64,000 bases of DNA from NCBI GenBank assembly GCA_003151155.1, contig PLWX01000072.1, positions 14,483 through 78,482 of the forward strand, read 5' to 3'. A program made the translations under genes and the position numbers. This document shows, one piece after another, positions 36,646-44,227 of the stretch. This stretch comes from Acidobacteriaceae bacterium (GTDB taxonomy: Bacteria > Acidobacteriota > Terriglobia > Terriglobales > Acidobacteriaceae). The notes under the pieces are model-generated. The model saw only the letters and a program-made list of their open reading frames with translations, was not told where the DNA came from and did no database searches. The number at the start of each line of letters is the position of its first letter. Position 1 is the first letter of the stretch.

Positions 36646-37461
36646 ATGGCCAAGGCAAACAGCCAGGAAGTAAAACCTCTTCGCGGTGTGCGCATTCTCG
36701 TTTCGCGCGCCAAGAAACAAGCCGGTTCGCTCTCCGACGATCTTCGCGGTCTCGGTGCTCGCGTCCTGGAGATTCCTTTTATCGAAATTCGCAAGCCACA
36801 GTCGTTTGCTCCGCTGGATTCCTCCCTGCGCGCTATCGATACCTATGACTGGCTGATCCTGACCAGCGTGAACGGCGTGCGAGCGCTGTTCGAGCGAATG
36901 GAGAAACTGAAGCTTGGCGGCGATACCTTGTCGCAACTGAAGATCGCGGCCATTGGTCCCGCGACCAAGGCGGCGATCGTAGATCATGGCTTGAAAGTTC
37001 ACGTGACACCGAAGGAATACGTTGCGGAAGCGGTTGTGGAAGCATTGGCGGCGAAGGTGAACGGGAAGCGAATGCTGCTGGTGCGGGCGAAAGTAGCGCG
37101 CGATGTCATTCCCCGCGAACTGCGAAGGCTTGGAGCAGAAGTGGACGTAGTGGAAGCCTACGAGACGGTGGTGCCGGCGAAATCACGTGAGCGTCTGCTG
37201 GCTGCGCTCGAAAATGAGAGACAGCGGCCCCAGGTGATCACCTTTACAAGTTCTTCGACAGTACGGAATTTCGTCGAACTGATCGGCAAACGGGCGGCGA
37301 ATGCGTGTTTTCAAAAGGGTGTCTGTTCGGCCTCAATTGGACCTGTGACTTCGGATACGCTCCGGGAGTTCAGACTGCCGGTGAATATCCAAGCCGACGA
37401 ATACACGATGCCGGGTTTGGTGAAGGCTATCATCGCAGCTCATTCCACTTTTGCATTCTGA
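36646..37461 (+). CDS. hemD: Uroporphyrinogen-III synthase
   Basis: A 271-residue protein matching the weakly conserved HemD family in length and layout: two Rossmann-like lobes with GVRILVSRAKKQAGSLSDDL at the N-terminus, DWLILTSVNGVRALFERM, the return strand KRMLLVRAKVARDVIPREL, and a C-terminal TFTSSSTVRNFVE followed by CSASIGPVTSDTLREF. It cyclises hydroxymethylbilane with inversion of ring D. Position directly behind hemC supports the call, and a terminator at 37480 ends the operon. Confidence 0.94.
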   Translation: MAKANSQEVKPLRGVRILVSRAKKQAGSLSDDLRGLGARVLEIPFIEIRKPQSFAPLDSSLRAIDTYDWLILTSVNGVRALFERMEKLKLGGDTLSQLKIAAIGPATKAAIVDHGLKVHVTPKEYVAEAVVEALAAKVNGKRMLLVRAKVARDVIPRELRRLGAEVDVVEAYETVVPAKSRERLLAALENERQRPQVITFTSSSTVRNFVELIGKRAANACFQKGVCSASIGPVTSDTLREFRLPVNIQADEYTMPGLVKAIIAAHSTFAF

Positions 37462-37479
37462 TCTTTTGTGCACAGAAAA

Positions 37480-37502
37480 AGGGCGGCTTCGTGCCGCCCT
37501 TC
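37480..37502. terminator. Bidirectional terminator between hemD and cyclophilin gene
   Basis: AGGGCGGC, loop TTCGT, GCCGCCCT with a T tail for the plus strand; the AAAAA before the stem gives a U-run for the minus strand. It lies between two convergent genes. Confidence 0.88.
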
Positions 37503-37518
37503 GCACTTCCTCAAAGCA

Positions 37519-38049
37519 CTACTCGACTTTGTCGATCTTGACCGTTTTAATGCTGACATCTTTGTTGGGCTTGTCCTGACGATTGCGAGGGACATTGACG
37601 ATCTTTTCCACGACGTCCTCGCCCTCAACGACTTCGCCGAAAATGGTGTGATTACCCGTTAGCCAAGTAGTTGGCGCGCAGGTGAAGAAAAACTGTGAGC
37701 CGTTGGTGTTCGGACCGCTGTTGGCCATGGCGAGCTTCCCCGGCTTATCGAACTTGTGGGGAGACCCCTTGGTCTCATCTTCAAATTGATAGCCGGGACC
37801 CCCGAAGCCGCTGCCCATTGGGTCGCCACCCTGGATCATGAAATTCGGGATCACGCGATGGAAGATTGTGCCGTTGTAGAGAGGATCGCTCGATTTCTTC
37901 TTGGTGCCCGGATGCGTCCACTCGCGCTTGCCTTCTGCGAGGTCAACGAAGTTCTTAACCGTCTTGGGAGCCTCTTTTTCGAAAAGTCGAACCACGATAG
38001 TGCCCTCTGACGTGTCGAACGTGGCATAAAGTCCAGGAGTGCGAGCCAT
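37519..38049 (-). CDS. Cyclophilin-type peptidyl-prolyl isomerase
   Basis: A 176-residue cytosolic cyclophilin that speeds cis-trans isomerisation of prolyl bonds. It lacks a signal peptide and carries the family residues: YNGTIFHRVIPNFMIQGGDP (catalytic Arg and Phe), GSQFFFTCAPTTWLTGNHTI and FGEVVEGEDVVEKI. Length fits PpiB-type enzymes with a small insertion (KKSSDPLYNG, around 50). AAAGGA lies before the ATG. Monocistronic in appearance; convergent with the heme operon. Confidence 0.95.
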   Translation of the reverse strand: MARTPGLYATFDTSEGTIVVRLFEKEAPKTVKNFVDLAEGKREWTHPGTKKKSSDPLYNGTIFHRVIPNFMIQGGDPMGSGFGGPGYQFEDETKGSPHKFDKPGKLAMANSGPNTNGSQFFFTCAPTTWLTGNHTIFGEVVEGEDVVEKIVNVPRNRQDKPNKDVSIKTVKIDKVE

Positions 38050-38129
38050 AAATTTCCTTTCAGCGCAGATTCAGAACCAACCAGTGTAAATCAATCCGGT
38101 GGGCTGAGACGGTTGGCTCAGCGGAGCAG

Positions 38130-38939
38130 CTAGAAGTCTTTTTCGATTCCGATGATGGGTGCGAAGCGCGGACTGTCCCGGTAGAAGCCGGCGATAAATC
38201 CGAAGTCGAGGGTGAGTTTTTCCCGCAATTTGTAATGACCGCCAATCTCTGTTTGTAACTGGCCCTTGCCAAGTAGTTGGTTCCAGGTGCCTGCTCCAGC
38301 GAACTCGGCCGCGAGATCGAATCGCGATGTGAAGTCGTGGTCCAGAGAGGCAGCTGCGGTGTAAACAAAACCGCGTGTCGAGCGGACTCCCACCACGCCG
38401 GTCACTGGATTTCCTGCGAAGTAAACGCCGACATTGATTCGGGCTGTGTTGTGTTTCGGAAGGGACTTCTGCGCGATGCCATTGAGATAGTAGTCAGCGA
38501 CACCGGATCCAAGTTGCTCTGCCTCGTCGCCGGTCGGCAGCTCGATGTTGAGACTCGCGCCAAAGCCTGGCCACTTAGATCCCGGTTTCTCCTCAGAAAT
38601 ATGCCACTTCACCGAGAGATCCATGTCGCCATAACCGAAAGCCGCCTCGGGATAGATCGGGTTGGGTGCCGTGGAAATATTGAGCAACTGGTTGTCGAAT
38701 CCTATTTCAATGTTCTTGAATGCGCCAAAGCTGACCTTGAAATTCGCAGTGTTCTGGCGCAGGTTTGGATAATCGCTGCCTTTAAGAATGTCGTATTCGT
38801 TGTTCACTTCGACGTGCCAGCGGTGGTAATCGGCGACTCCGGTGTCGTCGGTAACGAAGGGTGCTTGAGCCTGGGCGGCCGAGGTAAAAAGCGCAAGAGT
38901 CGCAAATGCGGCGCCCAGCAATGGAGTGGGAATTCTCAA
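38130..38939 (-). CDS. Outer-membrane beta-barrel protein (phenol MetA-type)
   Basis: A 269-residue exported protein: signal peptide (LLGAAFATLALFTSAAQAQA), then alternating amphipathic strands and a terminal aromatic residue (IIGIEKDF), as expected for an outer-membrane barrel. The opening PFVTDDTGVADYHRWHVEV and the GDMDLSVKWHISEE and NIELPTGDE blocks resemble the Phenol_MetA_deg family of predicted transporters. The substrate is unknown. It appears to start at TTG 38939; there is no good ribosome site and no ATG nearby. The next gene on this strand is the cyclophilin, 80 nt downstream. Confidence 0.75.
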   Translation of the reverse strand: MRIPTPLLGAAFATLALFTSAAQAQAPFVTDDTGVADYHRWHVEVNNEYDILKGSDYPNLRQNTANFKVSFGAFKNIEIGFDNQLLNISTAPNPIYPEAAFGYGDMDLSVKWHISEEKPGSKWPGFGASLNIELPTGDEAEQLGSGVADYYLNGIAQKSLPKHNTARINVGVYFAGNPVTGVVGVRSTRGFVYTAAASLDHDFTSRFDLAAEFAGAGTWNQLLGKGQLQTEIGGHYKLREKLTLDFGFIAGFYRDSPRFAPIIGIEKDF

Positions 38940-39027
38940 TTGAGTCGCGCCAGTATCGCCGAACCGCCCGTTGTAGGCCAGTTAAAATACAATCGGGAGT
39001 ACTCGTGATATAAAATGCGACAACTTT

Positions 39028-40257
39028 ATGGATGTCTCCCCCGGCACTCCTACAACACTGAGTACGAGCCAACGAACCCATGCGGTAATGGCCGGCTACC
39101 TCGGCTGGACGATGGACGCCTTCGACTTCTTTGTCGTGGTGTTCATGATCAGTACACTCGCGGACAACTTTCACGTTTCGAAATCGCGACTCGTCTTCAC
39201 CATGACAATGACGCTGGCGATGCGTCCGGTGGGAGCTTTTGTCTTCGGATTGCTTGCTGATCGCTTCGGCCGGCGCGTGCCGCTCATGGCCAATGTCATC
39301 TACTTTTCCGTAATCGAGGTGCTCTGCGGTTTTGCGCCGAACTATACGGTGTTCCTGGTCCTGCGTGCGCTCTATGGGATCGGGATGGGCGGTGAGTGGG
39401 GAATTGGGGCATCGCTGGCCATGGAGAGCATTCCGCAGCGCTGGCGCGGCATTATCTCCGGTCTGCTGCAGAGCGGCTACTCGGCTGGGTACTTGTTGGC
39501 TGCGGTAGCGTATCGATTCGTATTCCCGAGCCTGGGATGGCGCTGGATGTTCTGGCTGGGCGGTATCCCGGCGATCCTGGCGCTGTACATCCGATGGCAT
39601 GTTCCCGAGTCGGAGGCGTGGAAGGAGCACGCGACCAATAGCATGGCGCAGATCATGCGGGTGTTCGCCAACTATTGGAAGTCGTTCGCCTACCTGTGTG
39701 TGATGATGACGCTCTTCATGTTCCTTTCGCATGGCACCCAGGATCTCTATCCCGATTTCCTGAAGACGGAGCACCATCTGAATCCGTCCTGGGTGTCTTA
39801 TATCGCGATCATCTATAACGTGGGGGCAATCGTCGGAGCGATTATCTTCGGACTGCTTTCGCAACGGATCGGGCGGCGGAAGGGAATTCTCCTTGCGCTT
39901 TTTGTCTCGATCGTGACGATTCCGGCTTGGGCTTTTGGGCATGGGATCGTGATGATCGCCGTGGCAGCCTTCATCATGCAGATGGGCGTACAAGGTGCAT
40001 GGGGAGTGGTCCCGGTGCACCTCAACGAACTTGCTCCCGATTCCGCCCGTGGGCTGGTGCCAGGCTTTGCCTACCAACTCGGCATTCTGTTTGCATCTGG
40101 AACAAATAGCATCGAGTATGCGCTACGCGATCACTACGGCTATCGCTGGGCGCTGGCTGGGTTCGAGATTGTAACCATCCTCGGTCTCGCTGTCGTGGTG
40201 TGGTTTGGCCGTGAGGCGCACGGTAAACAATTCAGCAGGTTACGCACGGATGGTTAG
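39028..40257 (+). CDS. MFS carboxylate transporter (SHS/NanT-Jen1-like)
   Basis: A 409-residue, twelve-helix major facilitator. The first helix motif GYLGWTMDAFDFFVVVFMIS, LLADRFGRRVPLM between helices 2 and 3, and GIGMGGEWGIGASLAMESIP are typical of the sialate:H+ symporter group, which also contains lactate and pyruvate carriers of the Jen1 type. The substrate is probably a small or aromatic carboxylate; I cannot decide further. The PYP homologue starts 17 nt after its stop without a terminator between, so both are likely on one transcript. TATAAA-like DNA at 39009-39014 is the best -10 candidate, very close to the ATG. Confidence 0.88.
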   Translation: MDVSPGTPTTLSTSQRTHAVMAGYLGWTMDAFDFFVVVFMISTLADNFHVSKSRLVFTMTMTLAMRPVGAFVFGLLADRFGRRVPLMANVIYFSVIEVLCGFAPNYTVFLVLRALYGIGMGGEWGIGASLAMESIPQRWRGIISGLLQSGYSAGYLLAAVAYRFVFPSLGWRWMFWLGGIPAILALYIRWHVPESEAWKEHATNSMAQIMRVFANYWKSFAYLCVMMTLFMFLSHGTQDLYPDFLKTEHHLNPSWVSYIAIIYNVGAIVGAIIFGLLSQRIGRRKGILLALFVSIVTIPAWAFGHGIVMIAVAAFIMQMGVQGAWGVVPVHLNELAPDSARGLVPGFAYQLGILFASGTNSIEYALRDHYGYRWALAGFEIVTILGLAVVVWFGREAHGKQFSRLRTDG

Positions 40258-40274
40258 GTGCATCCTAGAAACTG

Positions 40275-40667
40275 ATGGAACCGAAGGATCAATATAGCCC
40301 GGAACTCTACCAAAGAATTGACAGCATGAGTCCCGCAGAGCTGGACACTTTGCCGCAGGGCACGATTCAACTTGATCGCGATGGCAAGATCCTGCAATAC
40401 AACGCCAGTGAAGAACGTCTCGCAAATATCCGGAGAGCAAAAGTAATCGGAAAGAATTTCTTTACCGAGGTCGCTCCTTGCACCGACGTGCAGGCCTTTC
40501 ACGGACGCTTCCGCGAAGGTATTCGTAGGAAAGTGCTGCATGAGACGTTCCGGTACCATTTTTCATTCCGGAAAAATCCGACCGATGTCTCCGTCACGTT
40601 GTTCTACAGCAGCCGAAGTGAGACAGTCTGGGTGTTTATTAGGAAATTGGACGATGTTCGGGAGTAA
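40275..40667 (+). CDS. pyp: Photoactive yellow protein homologue (PAS domain)
   Basis: A 130-residue cytosolic PAS protein that aligns almost without gaps to photoactive yellow protein of Halorhodospira halophila. Shared blocks include TIQLDRDGKILQYNASE, KVIGKNFF, EVAPCTD and the WVFIRKL end. Tyr42, Glu46 and Cys69, which hold the p-coumaroyl chromophore, fall at identical residue numbers; Tyr94 and Phe96 also match. Differences: Thr50 is Ala, Arg52 is Ile, Met100 is Lys. In PYP, Met100 speeds recovery, so a slow photocycle is expected. No tyrosine ammonia lyase or coumaroyl-CoA ligase gene is in the window, so chromophore supply is unknown. It lies between the MFS gene and a 58-residue gene. 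Confidence 0.92.
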   Translation: MEPKDQYSPELYQRIDSMSPAELDTLPQGTIQLDRDGKILQYNASEERLANIRRAKVIGKNFFTEVAPCTDVQAFHGRFREGIRRKVLHETFRYHFSFRKNPTDVSVTLFYSSRSETVWVFIRKLDDVRE

Positions 40668-40687
40668 GATTTCTCTAGAGGCGAGCC

Positions 40688-40864
40688 ATGGACCCGAATC
40701 CTGAAGACGCGAAGCCCGACGCGAGTAAGCAAGTGGCAGAAGCCCATTCGCTGCTTATGCGGCTGAAAGAAACCAAGAACGCACATCCGGAACTGGATGA
40801 GGCGATCGAAAAGCTCGAGATGGCCCTGAGCATCTTAACGACGAACACCGGCGGAATGTTATAG
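40688..40864 (+). CDS. 58-residue helical protein downstream of PYP
   Basis: A short frame 20 nt after the PYP homologue with AGAGG before its ATG. The product is hydrophilic and probably two amphipathic helices (KQVAEAHSLLMRLKETKNAH and ELDEAIEKLEMALSILTT) with a charged, Pro-containing head. No family recognised. It is closed by a strong terminator at 40881, so MFS, PYP and this gene may share a transcript; a PYP partner is possible but only by position. Confidence 0.65.
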   Translation: MDPNPEDAKPDASKQVAEAHSLLMRLKETKNAHPELDEAIEKLEMALSILTTNTGGML

Positions 40865-40880
40865 CTCGAATGCAATGATC

Positions 40881-40911
40881 AAGGATGCCGTCAGTGACGG
40901 CATCCTTTTTG
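40881..40911. terminator. Bidirectional terminator
   Basis: AAGGATGCCGTC, loop AGT, GACGGCATCCTT (12 bp) then TTTTG. It follows the 58-residue gene and also faces the stop of the minus-strand basic protein gene at 40917. Confidence 0.9.
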
Positions 40912-40916
40912 TTGCG

Positions 40917-41369
40917 TCATGCCGCGCGCTTTCTCGTCCGGGCTGCTTTCTTGGCGGCTTGACTGCGCGACCCGGCACTCCGCTTCTTAGCTGCGGTTTT
41001 CGCCTGCCGGGACAACGCCGCCTTCGAAGCGGCCGAGCGCCCTTCGCGCTTCAAGGCGTTCTCGGTTGCGCGGGAACGCTTGGCGGAGGTCTTCTTTTTT
41101 GCTCCCGCCTTTCCTTTGCTCAGATCCCGCACCGCTTGCTTGCGGGTTCGGGCAGAACCTTTTCCACTCGCGGGCGGCTTCAGCGCTACTCCCGCGCGAC
41201 GGGCTTTCGAGAGTCCGATGGCGATCGCCTGCTTCGTCGATCGGGCTCCGTGCTTGCCCTCGCGAATGTGATCCATCTCTTCCTTCACAAACTCTCCGGC
41301 TTGTGTGCTGGGCGCTTTGCCCTCCGCCTTGTCCTGATTCGCTCGTTCAATCGTTTCTTGTTCCGGCAT
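40917..41369 (-). CDS. Basic DUF6496 protein, histone-like tail
   Basis: From ATG 41369 (AAGGGAGAAGG upstream) the product has 150 residues. The N-terminal third carries the DUF6496 pattern, EFVKEEMDHIREGKHGARST followed by KQAIAIGLSKARRAGV. The rest is dominated by Lys, Arg, Ala and Ser (runs like KKTSAKRSRATENALKREGR and AAKKAARTRKRAA), like histone H1-type or nucleoid-associated tails. DNA or RNA binding is likely from charge, but the role is unknown. The longer frame back to 41501 lacks a start signal. Confidence 0.82.
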   Translation of the reverse strand: MPEQETIERANQDKAEGKAPSTQAGEFVKEEMDHIREGKHGARSTKQAIAIGLSKARRAGVALKPPASGKGSARTRKQAVRDLSKGKAGAKKKTSAKRSRATENALKREGRSAASKAALSRQAKTAAKKRSAGSRSQAAKKAARTRKRAA

Positions 41370-41483
41370 GCGTCCTTCTCCCTTATCGAAGTGCGAACAA
41401 CTTACAGAAAACATGATGCGATGGCTCTGCTTCAGGATGGCATCGCAAACTTGCGGTAGTATCGGTGGTCGATGGAGGGTGGA

Positions 41484-42941
41484 ATGAAACAGTGGCTTCA
41501 AGGCGGTGCTGCCGCATTGCTATTGACTGGATCCTGTGTCGCACAACAGGCGCAACTCGGGAAGGCTGTCGAGCCTTACGTGAAGGTGAATACTGCTCGC
41601 GTCGTGCTGGAACACGTTCGCATCATCGACGGAACCGGTAAAGCGCCTGTCGAAGACCAGAACATTGTGCTCGAGAGCGGGAAGATCTCCGCTATCCAGC
41701 CAGGCAGCGATGTGGCCCCGCGCTCTGGCGTTACGGTACTCGATCTTCGCGGGGATACGGTATTCCCCGGACTGGTCGGAATGCACGACCACATGTATTA
41801 CATCGCCCGGCCGAACCTGGCTGCCGATGGAAGTTCCGAGCCACCGTTGATGGTGCCGCAGATGACTTTCTCGTCGCCGCGACTTTATTTGGCGGCAGGT
41901 GTCACGACGTTACGCACCACGGGAAGCGTGGAGCCGTACACCGATCTAAACCTGCGCACTCTGATCGACCGCGGCGAACTGGTGGGCCCACACATGGATG
42001 TGACCGGACCATACCTGGAAGGTGCCGGCAGCCCGTTCATGCAGATGCATCCGCTGAAGGACTCGGAAGACGCGCGCAAGACCGTGGCTTTCTGGGCAGA
42101 TCAAGGCGCGACATCCTTCAAGGCTTACATGAACATTACCCGGAACGAGCTAGCAGCAGCAATTCAAGAGGCACACAAGCGCGGGCTGAAAATAACCGGG
42201 CATCTGTGTTCGGTCACGTATCCCGAAGCGGCGGACCTGGGCATCGATGACCTGGAGCACGGGTTCTGGGTGAACACCCAACTCGACCCAGGTAAGCAGC
42301 CGGACGTCTGTCCGAGCACGACTGGTGGTCCGACGCTGGAACACATGGAACCAAGCGGCGCAGAGGCAAAGGCGCTGATCGAGAAATTGGTAAGCAAGCA
42401 CGTAGCGGTGACATCGACTCTGCCGGTTTTCGAGAACATCGTGCCGGGGCGTCCGCCCCTGTCGCCGCGCATGATGCAAGTGCTGAGTGCGCCAGCGAGA
42501 GAGGCTTATCTTTATGCGCGCAACCGGCGCTTCGCGACTGCTAAAGGCAATGAGGCTGCGCTGCTGCGTCGCGACATGGATCTCGAAGTTGCATTTGTGC
42601 GGGCTGGAGGATTGCTGCTCACAGGTCCCGATCCGACCGGGAACGGAGGCACGATGCCAGGCTTCGGCGATCAGCGCGGGCTAGAACTGCTGGTAGAGGC
42701 TGGTTTCTCGCCGGTCGAGGCGATCCAAATCGCGACCTCTAACGGCGCGCGATATATGGGTAAGCAGGACAGCATCGGAAGCATAGCTCAGGGCAAGAAC
42801 GCGGACCTTGTGGTCGTAAAGGGAAATCCGGCGGAAAAAATTGCAGACATCGAGCAGGTTGAAATCGTCTTTAAAGATGGAGTCGGCTACGATTCGGAGA
42901 AATTGATCGAGTCGGTACGGGGCCGTTACGGACAATATTAA
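41484..42941 (+). CDS. Secreted metal-dependent amidohydrolase
   Basis: A 485-residue exported amidohydrolase: signal peptide MKQWLQGGAAALLLTGSCVA, then IIDGTGKAPVEDQNIVLESG and the metal-binding GMHDHMYYI, a lysine in TSFKAYMN that is probably the carbamylated ligand, His in GHLCSV and LEHGFW, and the Asp of LLTGPDPTGNG. The NGARYMGKQDSIGSIAQGKN and ADLVVVKGNP end is typical of the imidazolonepropionase/prolidase-like (type 3) group. Substrate unknown. ATG 41484 is preceded by GGAGGGTGG. Followed by the extradiol dioxygenase-like gene after 22 nt. Confidence 0.9.
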   Translation: MKQWLQGGAAALLLTGSCVAQQAQLGKAVEPYVKVNTARVVLEHVRIIDGTGKAPVEDQNIVLESGKISAIQPGSDVAPRSGVTVLDLRGDTVFPGLVGMHDHMYYIARPNLAADGSSEPPLMVPQMTFSSPRLYLAAGVTTLRTTGSVEPYTDLNLRTLIDRGELVGPHMDVTGPYLEGAGSPFMQMHPLKDSEDARKTVAFWADQGATSFKAYMNITRNELAAAIQEAHKRGLKITGHLCSVTYPEAADLGIDDLEHGFWVNTQLDPGKQPDVCPSTTGGPTLEHMEPSGAEAKALIEKLVSKHVAVTSTLPVFENIVPGRPPLSPRMMQVLSAPAREAYLYARNRRFATAKGNEAALLRRDMDLEVAFVRAGGLLLTGPDPTGNGGTMPGFGDQRGLELLVEAGFSPVEAIQIATSNGARYMGKQDSIGSIAQGKNADLVVVKGNPAEKIADIEQVEIVFKDGVGYDSEKLIESVRGRYGQY

Positions 42942-42963
42942 GGCCGCAAATGGAGAGCACGCG

Positions 42964-43746
42964 ATGAGCAAGGCACTGCCGGCAATTTTCTTCGGACACG
43001 GCAATCCAATGAACGCGATCCAGCACAATTCTTACACCGAAGCTTGGTCGGCGATCGGACGAAAAGTTGGGAAGCCAAAGGCGATCCTGAGCATATCTGC
43101 CCACTGGTATGTGCCGATGAGCGGCGTGACGATTGCGACCGCTCCGCGAACGATCCACGATTTCGGCGGTTTTCCGGAAGCGTTATTTCAGGTGCAGTAT
43201 CCGGCTGCGGGGGACCCTGTGTTGGCCGCTAGAGTGCAACGGATGCTGGCGCCTATACCCGTGACGCAAGACAGCCACTGGGGTCTGGATCACGGAACGT
43301 GGTCCGTGCTTTGCCACGTCTATCCTGAAGCCGATATTCCTATTGTGCAGCTCAGTATCGACGAGACACGACCCGCATCTTTCCATCTTGAAGTCGGGAA
43401 GTGGCTTGCGCCACTCCGCGAAGAAGGAGTTTTGATCGTGGGTAGTGGGAACCTGGTGCACAACCTGCACACCTACGCATGGGGTCGCCATGTCCAGGAA
43501 CCCTATGATTGGGCCGTTCGCTTCGAACAACTGGCGCGCGAGATGCTTGTTACAGGAGAGAGCACTCCTCTCGTGAACTACGAGAGCCTTGGTCGGGATG
43601 CGCAACTTTCTATTCCCACGCCGGACCATTACCTGCCGCTGCTGTACGTGATTGGAACACGGCAGGATAAGGAACGGGTCAGCTTTCCCGTGGAAGGGGT
43701 AGATGGGGGATCGATCTCCATGCTTGCAGTGCAGGTAGGTGGCTAG
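42964..43746 (+). CDS. DODA-type extradiol aromatic ring-opening dioxygenase (YgiD-like)
   Basis: A 260-residue cytosolic enzyme of the LigB/YgiD group, which cleaves catechol rings such as L-DOPA using Fe or Zn. Metal and substrate His residues are visible: FFGHGNPMNAI near the N-terminus, SAHWYVP, HWGLDHGTWSVLCHVYPEAD and GSGNLVHNLH. Length is that of the family (about 260). GGAGAGC precedes the ATG. The usual annotation is 4,5-DOPA dioxygenase extradiol, but the real substrate in non-plant bacteria is uncertain. Probably co-transcribed with the amidohydrolase. Confidence 0.92.
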   Translation: MSKALPAIFFGHGNPMNAIQHNSYTEAWSAIGRKVGKPKAILSISAHWYVPMSGVTIATAPRTIHDFGGFPEALFQVQYPAAGDPVLAARVQRMLAPIPVTQDSHWGLDHGTWSVLCHVYPEADIPIVQLSIDETRPASFHLEVGKWLAPLREEGVLIVGSGNLVHNLHTYAWGRHVQEPYDWAVRFEQLAREMLVTGESTPLVNYESLGRDAQLSIPTPDHYLPLLYVIGTRQDKERVSFPVEGVDGGSISMLAVQVGG

Positions 43747-43831
43747 AAGCTGAGGGTTGAAGAGCGGGAGACGGTGCCGAATGAAAGATAGCGCCAGGGG
43801 GAGCGCAAGGCACAATTTTTAACGGTTGCGG

Positions 43832-43984
43832 TCAGCAGTGCGCCCAATCCTGCGACGCCTCTGACTCGAACAACTCCGTTTCGATCTCCCGCTCTAACTT
43901 TTTCAAGCGCAACGCTATTTCGGGCTCGGCGATCTCAGCACGCATATCGCGGATGGTTCGAAGCAGCAGATAAATGTCATGCAT
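43832..43984 (-). CDS. Possible 50-residue helical protein
   Basis: A short open frame from ATG 43984 to TGA 43832. The product is acidic and helical (MHDIYLLLRTIRDMRAEIAE, then ALRLKKLEREIETELFESE) and reads like a coiled-coil peptide. There is no good ribosome site, and no family is recognised, so it may be chance. Confidence 0.35.
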   Translation of the reverse strand: MHDIYLLLRTIRDMRAEIAEPEIALRLKKLEREIETELFESEASQDWAHC

Positions 43985-44056
43985 GAAAGAAACCGATCGA
44001 GGTAAGAATGTTCAGCCTATGCTCGGGCAAGTTGGGCTTAAATCCCACTGCTGTCG

Positions 44057-44193
44057 CCCTCGTACCACGAGGGTGTTAGACGGAAATGGGACATGGCGGC
44101 TGCTAGAGGTTGACAAACCTCCTGGTACTCCGGTAACTCCTCGCAAACATATCAACGGATTAAGATAGGTGATTGCGATAGTAGACATCGCAA
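44057..44193 (+). ncRNA. Hairpin-rich leader candidate upstream of hybrid kinase
   Basis: Three separate stem-loops lie in a row: CCCTCGT/ACGAGGG (44057-44073), GAGGTT/AACCTC (44106-44121) and TTGCGAT/ATCGCAA (44173-44193), with a weaker TGGG/CCCA stem before them. They occupy the likely 5' leader of the kinase gene at 44228. No known riboswitch consensus was recognised. Confidence 0.3.
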
Positions 44194-44227
44194 GTCGAGA
44201 ACCGGGTTCCTGAAGGAGTGTTTGGGC

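Larger units (their letters stand above)
43747..44227. other. Intergenic region with hairpins and a possible small gene
   Basis: 481 bp before the hybrid kinase. It holds a possible 50-codon minus-strand gene (43832-43984) and a series of hairpins (44057-44193), described separately. Otherwise no feature is seen. Confidence 0.5.

Noticed and set aside
38782-40077. Long minus-strand open frame opposite the MFS gene
   Set aside because: Its product is rich in His, Arg and Asp, as expected for an antisense frame, and it runs into the barrel protein gene.
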